A stretch of DNA of 64,000 nucleotides, taken from assembly GCA_028823855.1 (NCBI GenBank), contig JAPPFL010000065.1, positions 216,103-280,102 of the forward strand, given 5' to 3'. This document shows, piece after piece, positions 45,248 through 54,577 of this stretch. The first letter of the stretch is position 1. The number at the start of each line of letters is the position of its first letter. The DNA comes from Albidovulum sp. Its GTDB lineage: Bacteria; Pseudomonadota; Alphaproteobacteria; Rhodobacterales; Rhodobacteraceae. A program made the position numbers and the translations under genes. Under the pieces are notes generated by a model. The model worked only from the letters and a program-made list of their open reading frames with translations. It was not told the DNA's origin and made no database searches.

Positions 45248-46579
45248 TTAGTTGATGTAGCCTGCCTTGGTCATTTCGCGAACCGCGAACCGCTGGCTGT
45301 TTTCCAGCGCCTGGTCGACGGTCTGCTGGCCTGCAAGCGCGGCCGAGATTTGCTGGCCGACATAGTTGCCGATTCCCTGGAATTCGGGGATCGCCACGAA
45401 CTGGACGCCGGTGTAGGGCACTGGATCCTTCGTTGCGTCGGCCGGGTTGGCAGCCAGAATCGAGTTCAGAACCGTTACAGCAAACGGGGCTGCGTCGATG
45501 TAGGACGAGTTTTCATAGGTCGATCTGCGCGTGCCGGGAGGCGCGGCGACCCAGCCCTTGGATTCTCCGACGAGTTCAACATACTCTTTGGAAGTCGACC
45601 ACGCGAGGAATTCCTTGGCGGTATCAACTTTTTGCGAGCTATTCGGGACCGCGAGTGCCCATGCCCAGAACCAGCCGGTACCCTTGTCGGTAACCTGCTT
45701 CGGTGCCTGGAAGAAGCCGGTCATGTCGTGGACCGAGCTCTCGTCAGGGTTGAAGATGTAGCCCGCAGCCGAGGTCGCATCGACCCACGTCGCGCACTTG
45801 CCGTCGGCAAACAGCGCCCGGTTTTCATTGTGACCGTTGGCGGTGGCGCCCGGAGGACCGTAGTTGTTCATTAGGTCCACGTAGTAGTTGATGGCAGCCT
45901 GCCACTCGGGACTTTCAATGGTCGGATTCCAGTCCATGTCGAACCAGCGGCCGCCAAAAGCGTTAACCAGCGGGCCAACAAAGGCCATGTTCTCGCCCCA
46001 GCCGGCTTTGCCGCGCTGGCAGGTGCCGTAAACGCCGTTGTCGGGATCATGCAGCATCGCTACGATCTTGGCAAATTCGTCATAGGTCATCTGCTCTTCC
46101 GGAACTTCGACTCCGCCCATTTCGAACAGGTCGGTGCGATAGAAGGTGAATGAGCTTTCCGCATAGAAAGGAACCGCGTACAGCGTGCCGTTGGCCGAAA
46201 GGCCGTTACGCACCGGCTCGAAGATGTCTTCATAGTCATAATCGTCGCCAAGGTCGTCAAGCGCAACTAGCCAGTCCTGCGCTCCCCAGATCGGAGCCTC
46301 GTAAGCGCCGATGGTGATGATGTCGAACGAGCCGCCGCCGGTGGCGATGTCGGTTGTCACGCGTTGTCGCAACACGTTTTCTTCGAGAACCACCCACTCG
46401 ACAGAATGGCCGGTTTGCTCTTCCCACTGGGACGACAACTCTTGCATGATGATCATGTCGGAGTTGTTTACGGTTGCAATGGTGATTTCTTCGGCGAGGG
46501 CAGCGGTCGCGCCGACCGAAACCAACGCTGAAGCTCCAACGAGTCCTCTTCTGAGTGTTAACAATGACGTAGCATTCAT
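45248..46579 (-). CDS. smoE: ABC transporter substrate-binding protein, polyol (SmoE)-like
   Basis: A 443-residue family 1 binding protein. ATG 46579 has AGGAGAAA upstream and starts a signal peptide (MNATSLLTLRRGLVGASALV ... AALA-EEIT). The mature protein opens ITIATVNNSDMIIMQELSSQ as in mannitol/sorbitol binding proteins, and has NENRALFADGKCATWVDATS and KGTGWFWAWALAVPNSSQK. It delivers the polyol to the SmoFGK-like complex in the membrane. It is the first gene of the operon after lacI, which lies 250 bases upstream on the same strand. Confidence 0.92.
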   Translation of the reverse strand: MNATSLLTLRRGLVGASALVSVGATAALAEEITIATVNNSDMIIMQELSSQWEEQTGHSVEWVVLEENVLRQRVTTDIATGGGSFDIITIGAYEAPIWGAQDWLVALDDLGDDYDYEDIFEPVRNGLSANGTLYAVPFYAESSFTFYRTDLFEMGGVEVPEEQMTYDEFAKIVAMLHDPDNGVYGTCQRGKAGWGENMAFVGPLVNAFGGRWFDMDWNPTIESPEWQAAINYYVDLMNNYGPPGATANGHNENRALFADGKCATWVDATSAAGYIFNPDESSVHDMTGFFQAPKQVTDKGTGWFWAWALAVPNSSQKVDTAKEFLAWSTSKEYVELVGESKGWVAAPPGTRRSTYENSSYIDAAPFAVTVLNSILAANPADATKDPVPYTGVQFVAIPEFQGIGNYVGQQISAALAGQQTVDQALENSQRFAVREMTKAGYIN

Positions 46580-46756
46580 AGTTTTCTCCTTTTTGCTGGC
46601 CATTTGATCCGCCTGTTGTTCATGCACATCCGGATGTAAAGCGAAAATGCATTGGAATTCGATGCCCTTTAGAGTCAAGCTCGGTTTATTTCCGGCAGCA
46701 CGCGGGCTCAACCCGTCCGGCATCCCTCCTCTCGGATAGGCAGATGAATTTCCTTC

Positions 46757-46784
46757 TCTAAACGTAAATTTAGCGGCAAGTCAA
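46757..46784 (-). promoter_or_regulatory. candidate promoter of the smoE operon with AT-rich dyads
   Basis: On the leftward strand TTGACT (46784-46779), a 16-base spacer and TTTAGA (46762-46757) make a reasonable promoter. The palindrome TAAATTTA lies inside the spacer (46765-46772). The octamer GTAAATTT (46764) recurs 38 bases away at 46802, next to the lacI 3' end. These repeats are possible LacI-regulator half-sites. It is prediction by eye only. Confidence 0.35.
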
Positions 46785-46831
46785 CAAAAAACTTTACTCT
46801 TGTAAATTTTTTTTATGTCGGCGTGATAAAG

Positions 46832-47857
46832 TCAGGCGGAGGCCCTGAGGACCAGTTTGCCTTCGAACAGTTCTTCCGGTCGCTCGTCATTGTTGCACTT
46901 GCCGTCGATAAGGTCGAACAGCACTTCGACGCTGCGCTTGGCAATCGACCTATAGTCCTGGGAAACCGTGGTCAGCGGCGGGCAAGTAAATTGCGACCAG
47001 GGATGATCGTCATGGCCGGCGATACGGACCGCGCAGCCGGGCCCGTGCCCGACGCGCAATCCCTTTTGGTAGGCAGCGGCAAGCAGCCCAATGGCCAAGC
47101 GGTCATTGCTGCAAAGAACGGTATCGGTTGGGAGCGCACGTTCCGAGATCAAGCGTATTCCCTCGTCAAGGCCAATTTTCTCGAAGTTCCAGTCGCCGCC
47201 CGGCACCCGAATCACTTTTGGATCATGGCCTAGGTGCTCCATGGATTGAACATATGCATCACGCCGCTTGTTGGCATTCGGATTGACGGGCGGCATTTCA
47301 AAGAAGCACGGCGGCTCGCCGGTGCGGCATAAATACTCGACAATAAGAGGAATACTGTGGAAATTGTCGGAACCCACGAATGCTCGGCCAACTTTTACAT
47401 TGCTATCGAAGATGACAGTTGGTACCTCTTCCGTAAAGCGCTGAACCGTCTCAAGATCCGAACTTCGGCCAAGCGGCGCGACAAGGGCTCCTGCAGGCCG
47501 AAGTGATTCGAGGGTCGCCAAAGCATTGTTCTCGAGGCGCTGCTGTCCGTGCGCGCTGAACATGATGGGCCAGTATCCGGCATCGATGCAAAGACGCTCA
47601 ATCATGCGTACTATCTCGACGAAGAACGGGTCCGCCAAGTACGGCACGACAATGCCGATCGTTTTTGTGAGCTTCCGGTGCTGGTTGATCGCGAAAATGT
47701 TCGGGCGGTAGTCGAATTCTCTAAGCGCGGTTTCGACACGTTCCCTGGTTGACTTCCGCACGCTGTCCGGGTCCTGGAAATACTTGGAGAGAGTGGGGCG
47801 GGAGATTCCGCATACTTCGGCAAATTCCTCCATATTCTTGATTTTCCGATCGGACAT
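46832..47857 (-). CDS. LacI-family transcriptional regulator of the polyol cluster
   Basis: A 341-residue LacI/GalR regulator. The N-terminal helix-turn-helix is MEEFAEVCGISRPTLSKYFQ with the hinge helix SVRKSTRERVETALREFDYR. The periplasmic-binding-protein-like effector domain follows (TIGIVVPYLADPFFVEIVRM, then TVLCSNDRLAIGLLAAAYQK). Located between the leftward importer operon and the rightward kinase/GatZ genes, it is placed to control both sides. The effector is probably a polyol or ketose phosphate. Confidence 0.9.
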   Translation of the reverse strand: MSDRKIKNMEEFAEVCGISRPTLSKYFQDPDSVRKSTRERVETALREFDYRPNIFAINQHRKLTKTIGIVVPYLADPFFVEIVRMIERLCIDAGYWPIMFSAHGQQRLENNALATLESLRPAGALVAPLGRSSDLETVQRFTEEVPTVIFDSNVKVGRAFVGSDNFHSIPLIVEYLCRTGEPPCFFEMPPVNPNANKRRDAYVQSMEHLGHDPKVIRVPGGDWNFEKIGLDEGIRLISERALPTDTVLCSNDRLAIGLLAAAYQKGLRVGHGPGCAVRIAGHDDHPWSQFTCPPLTTVSQDYRSIAKRSVEVLFDLIDGKCNNDERPEELFEGKLVLRASA

Positions 47858-48076
47858 TCAGGCGCCTCCAGGGCATGTTGTGCTGATGAAATTCGCGGGG
47901 CGGCCAGCATTGCGCACATCAATAGTGGCGATAATTCTTTACACGCGACATGTTTTCCTGAATAAGTGTACAGGTCTACGCGGGCAACGGTCAAGAACTA
48001 GTTATCGGCCCGCCGCCGGAATCAAGCGGCGCTTGCGAGTAATTGGATGCGGCAACCCAGCTAGGTTAGCGCAAAT

Positions 48077-49015
48077 ATGAAAAAGCTGTTGGTCATCGGG
48101 GAAATCCTGGTCGAAGTCATGGCCGATTCGATCGGCGATGGTTTCGTCCAACCGCAGTCGCTGACAGGACCGTTTCCCTCCGGAGCCTCGGCCATATTCG
48201 CCGATCAGGCAGCGAGGCTCGGCCAACCTGCGGCGATCGTCTCGGCCGTCGGAGATGACGATTTCGGGAAACTGAACCTTGACCGGCTCGCCCGCGATGG
48301 CGTGGACATATCCGGAGTATTCGTCGATCCCGATCGGCCGACTGGCAGCGCCTTCGTGCGCTACCGGAAGAATGGCGGTCGCGACTTCGTCTTCAACATA
48401 CGCCACAGCGCCTGCGGACGTTTGAATGTAACGGCTCCAGTCAAGAAGCTAATAGAGACTGCGGACCACCTGCACGTCACGGGTTCGTCTCTCTCCAGCC
48501 CGGAATTCGCGGAGCTTAATCTCGAAGTCGCCCGAAGGCTGCGCAAGCGCGGAGGAACGGTATCATTCGACCCGAATCTCCGGAAGGAAATTCTGTCCGC
48601 GGACGGGATGACCGATACTTTGGCACGGATATTGGCCTTGACTGACCTGTACCTGCCGAGTGGAGACGAACTGATGCTGCTCACCAAGGCAAAGGATAGG
48701 CCCGGTGCGATCGCTGAACTGTTGAAATTCGGCGCCCGGGCTGTCGTTCAAAAGCTGGGTGCGGAGGGGGCAAGGTTTCACGATGGCAACGAGACAATTA
48801 TCCAGAGCGGCTTTCCCGTCAAGGAAAAGGATCCTACCGGGGCGGGGGACTGTTTCGGTGCGACGTTCACTTCGCTTTGGCTGCGAGGCTTTTCCCCGAA
48901 AAGAGCACTTGAACTAGCCGCAGCAAGCGGCGCCCTTGCAGTGACAAAACGCGGGCCGATGGAGGGAGCGTCGGACCTTCCTACTCTTGAAGAATTCGTT
49001 CGAACAAAAAGATGA
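48077..49015 (+). CDS. PfkB-family sugar kinase (ketohexokinase/tagatokinase-like)
   Basis: A 312-residue ribokinase-family kinase. The C-terminal signature with catalytic Asp is DPTGAGDCFGATF (about 254-266), and the N-terminal substrate segment is LVIGEILVEVMADSIGDGF. The segment FPSGASAIFADQAARLG replaces the usual GGAxxNxA. Kinases of this family phosphorylate tagatose or fructose at C6. It is divergent from lacI and 7 bases before the GatZ-family gene, so the ketose made by the dehydrogenases is probably phosphorylated here. Confidence 0.87.
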   Translation: MKKLLVIGEILVEVMADSIGDGFVQPQSLTGPFPSGASAIFADQAARLGQPAAIVSAVGDDDFGKLNLDRLARDGVDISGVFVDPDRPTGSAFVRYRKNGGRDFVFNIRHSACGRLNVTAPVKKLIETADHLHVTGSSLSSPEFAELNLEVARRLRKRGGTVSFDPNLRKEILSADGMTDTLARILALTDLYLPSGDELMLLTKAKDRPGAIAELLKFGARAVVQKLGAEGARFHDGNETIIQSGFPVKEKDPTGAGDCFGATFTSLWLRGFSPKRALELAAASGALAVTKRGPMEGASDLPTLEEFVRTKR

Positions 49016-49022
49016 CTTCCTA

Positions 49023-50285
49023 ATGACGCACCCTCTGCTCGAAATTCCCGAAGCATACCACCGCGGACAACGCCTCGGGATCGCCTCTGTCTGTTCGGCG
49101 CATCCAGTCGTAATCGAAGCGGCTCTCGAAATGGCGCGCGATCAGGGCGCGACGGTCCTGATCGAGGCGACCTGCAACCAGGTCAACCAGGATGGAGGAT
49201 ACACCGGCATGGCGCCTGCCGATTTCGGACGGTTCGTGGAACGTATTTGCGCCAAGGTTGATTTCGAGAGGTCGAAGATCGTTCTTGGCGGCGACCATTT
49301 GGGACCCGGCCCTTGGAAGCACCTTCGTTCAAACGAGGCCATGGCGAAGGCCAAAGGCATGGTCCGGGCTTATGCCGAAGCCGGATTTGCAAAGCTGCAT
49401 CTCGACACCTCCATGGGATGCCGAAACGAACCCGTGGCTCTGGTTGATCGGGAAACGGCTTGGCGCGCGGCGCGGCTGGCTGCCGTTGCGGAAGAGTACA
49501 AGGCCGGGACCGACCCTATCTACGTCATAGGCACCGAAGTGCCCGTGCCAGGCGGCGCAACTCACTCGCTCGAACAACTTGAAATAACTTTGCCGGAAGC
49601 CGTAGTCCGGACTTACGAGGCGCACAAGTCTGCGTTCGAGGCGCTCGGATTGCAGGACGCGTTTTCGCGAGTCGTGGCCCTGGTGGTTCAGCCTGGCGTC
49701 GAGTTCAGCCATTCCGACGTGACGCATTTTGATCCTCCGAAAGCGCAAGCGCTCTCCGATGTACTCGAATCATTTCCCGGAATCGTATTCGAAGCGCATT
49801 CGACTGACTATCAGACCGCGGAAGGGCTGCGGAGCCTTGTGGACAGCGGCTTTGCCATCCTCAAAGTCGGACCCTCTCTAACATTCGCCCTTCGCGAAGC
49901 GCTCTATGCGCTCGATGCCGTGGCCGATATTCTCGATGGACGCCCGCCAGTCGGCACGCTGATGGCCGTAATGGACGAGGTCATGCGAGCAACTCCTAGG
50001 AACTGGCGGGATTATTATGCGGGCACCGAGACAGAACAGTGGCTGCAGAGGCACTTTAGCTACTCTGACCGGATCCGCTATTACTGGCCGTCGCCGCGCG
50101 CGGAGAAAGCTGTATCCCGCTTGCGGCGAAGGCTGAATGGCGCGCGAATTCCAGCCCCGGTCTCAAGTCAGTTCCTTCCGGGGCGCGGTGCCGCGGGATC
50201 ATACGACGAATACATCAAAGCCGCGATTCAAGCCGTATTGCATCAATATGAGCGCGCGTGTTCTCCGGATCGTCTCGCGCCCTGA
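49023..50285 (+). CDS. gatZ: GatZ/KbaZ-family protein (tagatose-bisphosphate aldolase partner or tagatose-6-P 4-epimerase)
   Basis: A 420-residue PF08013 protein. ATG 49023, seven bases after the kinase stop, gives the proper N-terminus (MTHPLLEIPEAYHRGQRLGI). Conserved blocks include VLIEATCNQVNQDGGYTGM, VLGGDHLGPGPWKHL, KLHLDTSMGCRNEPVAL and VIGTEVPVPGGA. In enteric bacteria GatZ supports the class II aldolase GatY, but no GatY is present here. Agrobacterium homologues epimerise tagatose 6-phosphate to fructose 6-phosphate. With the kinase beside it, the epimerase role is more likely. Confidence 0.88.
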   Translation: MTHPLLEIPEAYHRGQRLGIASVCSAHPVVIEAALEMARDQGATVLIEATCNQVNQDGGYTGMAPADFGRFVERICAKVDFERSKIVLGGDHLGPGPWKHLRSNEAMAKAKGMVRAYAEAGFAKLHLDTSMGCRNEPVALVDRETAWRAARLAAVAEEYKAGTDPIYVIGTEVPVPGGATHSLEQLEITLPEAVVRTYEAHKSAFEALGLQDAFSRVVALVVQPGVEFSHSDVTHFDPPKAQALSDVLESFPGIVFEAHSTDYQTAEGLRSLVDSGFAILKVGPSLTFALREALYALDAVADILDGRPPVGTLMAVMDEVMRATPRNWRDYYAGTETEQWLQRHFSYSDRIRYYWPSPRAEKAVSRLRRRLNGARIPAPVSSQFLPGRGAAGSYDEYIKAAIQAVLHQYERACSPDRLAP

Positions 50286-50372
50286 CAACACTTCCGGTCG
50301 ACCGATATCGTTCGAAACGCCCGCGCCTTACCCAAAGACGCAGCAGACCCGAATAGCAACGCGAAGTTCGCT

Positions 50373-51338
50373 TCAATTTAAGTGGCAAGCGACCATTCGG
50401 GATTCGCCCCGGTCGGAAAGTAATGGTCTTTCCGCTTTGCAGCGACCCATCGCCACTGGGCAACGGGTATGGAATGCGCAACCAGCGGGCGGATTGATCG
50501 GACTTGGAACCTCGCCTTCGAGACGAGAGTAATCGCGGTTTCGCTGGTTTGGGTCGGGACGCGGAACCGCTTGCAGCAAGGCTTTCGTATAAGGATGGTA
50601 GGGAGCGTCGAAGAGCTGGTCCCTATCCGCAAACTCGACGATGCGGCCCAGATACATGACAGCGACGCGGTCGCAGATATTTTCGACAACGGCGAGATCG
50701 TGCGAAATAAACAGTAGCGCAATTCCCGTCTGTTCCGTTAAATCGCGCAGCAGATTGACGATCTGCGCTTGCACCGAGACATCAAGCGCCGAGACGGGTT
50801 CGTCGCAGACGATGACATCGGGCTCCAGAGCCAGCGCCCTCGCGATTCCGATTCGTTGGCGCTGGCCGCCGGAAAATTCATGCGGAAACTTATGCCGCGC
50901 TGCCGGATCAAGTCCGACTCTACCCATCAAATCGGCAACCCTGAACGAGATTTCGCTCGGCGGCGCGGTTCCGTGGATTCGAAACGGCGCCGAAAGGATG
51001 TCGCCGACTCGATGGCGTGGATTTAGGGACGCGAACGGATCTTGAAATACGATCTGCATGTGCTGCCTGAGTTGTCGAAGCGCCGCGCCTGAAACGCCGG
51101 TCACGTCTTCGTTTAGAAGGCGAATGCGTCCTTCCGTCGGGTCGAGAAGCCTAAGTAGCAGGCGGCCGATCGTAGACTTCCCGCATCCGCTTTCGCCGAC
51201 AAGCCCTACGGTCTCTCCTCTTCGAATGGCGATATCGACCGATTCGACTGCGCGTACGCGACGCTTGCCTCCCGAAAAGGGGCTTCCTACAAAGAAATGC
51301 TTAGAGAGTCCGATTCCTTCGAGGACGGTTTCGCTCAC
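50373..51338 (-). CDS. dppF: peptide-type ABC transporter ATP-binding protein (DppF/OppF)
   Basis: A 321-residue ATPase starting at GTG 51338, which overlaps the stop of the preceding ATPase as GTGA. Walker A is GESGCGKST, signature SGGQRQRIGIARAL, Walker B VIVCDEPVSALD. The C-terminal oligo_HPY extension with Cys residues (CAFHTRCPVAMGRCKAERP) is typical of DppF. It is the last gene of the leftward operon and converges with gatZ, leaving 87 bases between the two stops. Confidence 0.9.
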   Translation of the reverse strand: MSETVLEGIGLSKHFFVGSPFSGGKRRVRAVESVDIAIRRGETVGLVGESGCGKSTIGRLLLRLLDPTEGRIRLLNEDVTGVSGAALRQLRQHMQIVFQDPFASLNPRHRVGDILSAPFRIHGTAPPSEISFRVADLMGRVGLDPAARHKFPHEFSGGQRQRIGIARALALEPDVIVCDEPVSALDVSVQAQIVNLLRDLTEQTGIALLFISHDLAVVENICDRVAVMYLGRIVEFADRDQLFDAPYHPYTKALLQAVPRPDPNQRNRDYSRLEGEVPSPINPPAGCAFHTRCPVAMGRCKAERPLLSDRGESRMVACHLN

Positions 51339-52315
51339 GACACTCTCCCGGGAAAATAACAGGCGGTTCGGTGCGATTCGCCATCGGGACCGAGACGAGG
51401 CGCGGCTTGAACGCAAATCGCTTCCTTCCGGTTGCAGCGAGGTTCGAAGGCGCAACCGGTCAACGCGGTTCCCAGAATTGGAACGGCGCCGCCGATTTCG
51501 GGTAGTCGCACGTTGCGGCCGTGCCCCAGAACCGGCACGGAGCCGAGCAGCCCTCGCGTATACGGGTGTCGCGGCTCTGCGAAAAGCCGGGCCGCAGTCG
51601 CTTCCTCGATTTTTTTGCCGGCATACATGACCATGACTCTGTCGGCGGTTTCCGCTATGACTCCGAGATCGTGAGTGATGAGGATCACGGCCATTCCGGT
51701 TCCGGACTGCAGTTCGCGAATCAAATCAAGAATTTGCGCCTGAATCGTAACGTCGAGAGCGGTAGTTGGTTCGTCGGCGATCAGCATTGCCGGGTCGCAT
51801 GCCAAGGCGGAAGCGATCATGACTCTTTGGCGGAGGCCGCCAGAGAGTTGAAACGGATATTCTTGCGCCCGCTTTGACGGATCCGGAACGCCGACGCGAT
51901 CAAGCAAATCAATAGATCGTTTCCATGCGTCTTTCGAGCCCATGCGAAAATGGCGTCGGCAAACTTCGGCGATTTGCTGTCCGATTTTCATGACGGGATT
52001 CAGCGCCGACATGGGTTCCTGGAAAATCATCGCGATCCGGCGGCCCCTGATCGTGCGCAGTTTTTCAGGTCTCATCGCGAGAAGGTCCGCTCCCTCGAAG
52101 AAAGCGCGTCCCGACACGATTTCGGCCGGGGGATTCGGCTGCAAGCCGATAAGCGAAAGCGCCAGCATGCTCTTCCCGCATCCGCTTTCGCCTACGATGC
52201 CGAGGGTTTCGCCCTCGTCGACCTCCAGATCGATATCTTCGACGGCGTTCGCAGGTCCCGATGGCAAATGCAGAAGCGTAGTTAGTCTTTCGACCGACAG
52301 TAGGCGAGAGTTCAT
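51335..52315 (-). CDS. dppD: peptide-type ABC transporter ATP-binding protein (DppD/OppD)
   Basis: A 326-residue ATPase. ATG 52315 overlaps the aminotransferase stop as ATGA. Walker A is GESGCGKSM, where the final residue is Met instead of Ser/Thr of GKS[ST]; the preceding Ser is kept. The signature is [15 protein letters not shown], Walker [13 protein letters not shown]. The oligo_HPY tail carries [14 protein letters not shown]. It pairs with DppF to power a peptide or nickel-type importer encoded by dppABC upstream. Confidence 0.9.
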   Translation of the reverse strand: MNSRLLSVERLTTLLHLPSGPANAVEDIDLEVDEGETLGIVGESGCGKSMLALSLIGLQPNPPAEIVSGRAFFEGADLLAMRPEKLRTIRGRRIAMIFQEPMSALNPVMKIGQQIAEVCRRHFRMGSKDAWKRSIDLLDRVGVPDPSKRAQEYPFQLSGGLRQRVMIASALACDPAMLIADEPTTALDVTIQAQILDLIRELQSGTGMAVILITHDLGVIAETADRVMVMYAGKKIEEATAARLFAEPRHPYTRGLLGSVPVLGHGRNVRLPEIGGAVPILGTALTGCAFEPRCNRKEAICVQAAPRLGPDGESHRTACYFPGRVS

Positions 52316-53622
52316 GGCGCGTTGGAAGCCGCCTTGAGACCGGACTCGAAAGCATTGGCCAGCGTCTCGCAAGCTTCGTCGCCGTGTCCGAGCGAAATGG
52401 CGTGGTGCGACAACGGATTCGGCAGAGTCAAGACATAGCTGTCGCTCAACGAGCCTGTGAATGCTCGATAGGCTTGGGCGCTGGTTCGCGTTGCCGAACG
52501 AAAATCCGTGATTTCTCCTTCGCAAAAATACCAGTGGATATGCGAACCGCCCGTAACCATCTGGGCCGGCACGCCGAATTTCTTGGCGAATGAATCAAAC
52601 GTCTCTTTCAGTTGGGCTCCTCGTTTGCTCATTTCTTTCTGTACGTCGCCGGCTGCAAGAATCGGCAAAGCGGCGGCCGCCGCGGCGACCGAAACCGCAT
52701 GGCCGTTGAATGTTCCTACGAAAGCCGGCCCTTTTCCCGGCTCGGTCATGCGCATCAGGTCTTCGCGGCCGGCGATCGCCGCGATGGGATAACCGTTGGC
52801 GATCGACTTCCCGTATAGCGCGAGGTCCGGCTTGACGCCGCATAAACTCGCCGCGCCGCCGACCGCGACATTGAAACCGGTCAGCAACTCGTCGAACACG
52901 AGGACGATTCCATGCCTGTCCGCCGCATCGCGCAACGACTGCAAAAACGCGGCGCGGCCTGGAATGAATCCGACATCGATTAGGGTCGGTTCCAAAATTA
53001 TGGCCGCAATTTCGCTGCCGTGCTTGTCGATTGTCGCGGCGGCCGTGTCGGTATCGTTGAAAGGCAGTACTAATGTCTCCGCCACCAGATCGGGTCTTTG
53101 TCCCGCGAATTGGGGCAGGGGAGTGATATCGAATACCGGTCCTGCCTTTTCCGGGTCGATCCAAACGCTAACGAAAACTTCGTCCGACCAGCCGTGGTAG
53201 CTTCCTTCAATCTTTGCAATCCGCGTGCGCCCGGTTGCGTAGCGAGCAATGTGCATCGCGTGCTGGACCGCTTCAGTTCCGGTGTTTGTGAATCTTGCCA
53301 TGTCCGGCCATGCCGCCGCAGACAGTAGACTTTCGATCGCATCGACGGCGCGAGCCGATTCAAGCCCGCAAGTCAGGCCGTGGGAAACCGCCTCGGCCAC
53401 TGCGGAATTGACGGCTTCATGGCCATGGCCGAGCAGCACGGCGCCATTTCCCATTACAATGTCCAAATGGCGGTTTCCGTCCGCATCCCAAGCCCACGCG
53501 CCTTCCGCCTGCCGGAAATATAGAGGATGCGGGCTACGCGCGCGCGTATTTGAGCTGACGCCCGCAGGCACAAGCGGAGACGCGCGGCCGTAAATTTCCG
53601 AGGATTCCGAGAACCGGTTCAT
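52312..53622 (-). CDS. class III aminotransferase, glutamate-1-semialdehyde aminomutase-like
   Basis: A 436-residue PLP enzyme. The PLP Lys is in YGKSIANGYPIAAIAGRE (family xGKxIGGG). Other marks are RFTNTGTEAVQHAMHIARYA, EGSYHGWSDEVFVS and LVFDELLTGFN. The fold group is GSA aminomutase-like, but the gene lies inside a peptide ABC operon with no tetrapyrrole genes. A catabolic transaminase or aminomutase role for an imported compound is inferred. The ATG overlaps the TAA of the deacylase gene. Confidence 0.87.
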   Translation of the reverse strand: MNRFSESSEIYGRASPLVPAGVSSNTRARSPHPLYFRQAEGAWAWDADGNRHLDIVMGNGAVLLGHGHEAVNSAVAEAVSHGLTCGLESARAVDAIESLLSAAAWPDMARFTNTGTEAVQHAMHIARYATGRTRIAKIEGSYHGWSDEVFVSVWIDPEKAGPVFDITPLPQFAGQRPDLVAETLVLPFNDTDTAAATIDKHGSEIAAIILEPTLIDVGFIPGRAAFLQSLRDAADRHGIVLVFDELLTGFNVAVGGAASLCGVKPDLALYGKSIANGYPIAAIAGREDLMRMTEPGKGPAFVGTFNGHAVSVAAAAAALPILAAGDVQKEMSKRGAQLKETFDSFAKKFGVPAQMVTGGSHIHWYFCEGEITDFRSATRTSAQAYRAFTGSLSDSYVLTLPNPLSHHAISLGHGDEACETLANAFESGLKAASNAP

Positions 53623-54566
53623 TATTTTTCCTCCGCGGATTCCATGTCTCCCACCATGTAGCCGTAGTCGCCCGGCTCCACGAGATTGCGATTGAGATGC
53701 GAAAGAATCATGATCCCGTGCCTTACCGGCGAATAAATAACTTCGAGTTCTTCGAAGCTGTAGGGACTAACGACGCGTCCGAGCACTGCGCCTTCGCCGA
53801 TTTCTTCGCCTAGGGGCGGGGCTTCGGTTTCCAGCCAGCCTCCTTGCTTGGGCCGGACGATTTCAATTCCCCGAACCACGATTTGAGGCGGCGGCGGAGC
53901 CGGCTCGCCGCCCAGTGAGTTTGCGGCTCGAAGAATGTTGAGCACGCCTTCGCAGCCGCGAGCAACGTAAGGTTCCTGCGCGACGATGCCGCCGCCGAGC
54001 TCTACGACTATGGAGGCGATACCGCGTCGATCCACGGTCACCGTCTTGGTTGTGCCCTGGTAAGTCGTTCCGCCAACTCCCTGCTTGGGACGGTAAAGAA
54101 CCCGCGATCCAAAGGCTCGCGACAGCCTTTCGTCATTCATGATGTAGACGTAGTCGACGGTTGGCCGGTCGGTGCCGGCGTGCAAGTCGATATGGATGTC
54201 GATCATTTCCAGGAATTCTCTCGTGATCGCCGCCGCGAGGTGATCCGTAAAACAACCGTCATTGGTTCCTGGAAACTGGCGATTTAGATTTAGTTCATCG
54301 ATCGGCGTGAATCGCTTGTTGACCGCGAAGGCGCGCGGATTTGCAACCGGCATGACCAGTAGGCGGCCCGAAATCCTTGATTCACGTAGTTTCGGCCAGA
54401 GTGCCCGGATGATTTGGCTTCCTACGTTTTCGTTGCCGTGTATCGATGCCGAAATACCGACAGTCGGCCCGTTTCCGGTGCCCGTCAGTTCATGGATGGT
54501 AAGAACGGAATCAGTACCGTCCGCCATAGTGGCGAATTTATGTCGGTGAATTCTGTGAATTGTCAT
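53622..54566 (-). CDS. succinylglutamate desuccinylase/aspartoacylase-family deacylase
   Basis: A 314-residue zinc deacylase. The zinc ligands are in SASIHGNENVGSQ (His and Glu) and HIDLHAGTD (His). The catalytic Glu lies in SIVVELGGGIVAQEP. The C-terminal lipoyl-like barrel (VRPKQGGWLETEAPPLGEEI) is typical of the AstE/DoeB group. Members remove acyl groups from amino acids, for example DoeB in ectoine breakdown. Placed with an aminotransferase and a peptide-type importer, it probably deacylates an imported N-acyl amino compound. Confidence 0.87.
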   Translation of the reverse strand: MTIHRIHRHKFATMADGTDSVLTIHELTGTGNGPTVGISASIHGNENVGSQIIRALWPKLRESRISGRLLVMPVANPRAFAVNKRFTPIDELNLNRQFPGTNDGCFTDHLAAAITREFLEMIDIHIDLHAGTDRPTVDYVYIMNDERLSRAFGSRVLYRPKQGVGGTTYQGTTKTVTVDRRGIASIVVELGGGIVAQEPYVARGCEGVLNILRAANSLGGEPAPPPPQIVVRGIEIVRPKQGGWLETEAPPLGEEIGEGAVLGRVVSPYSFEELEVIYSPVRHGIMILSHLNRNLVEPGDYGYMVGDMESAEEK

Positions 54567-54577
54567 GGCGACTTCCT

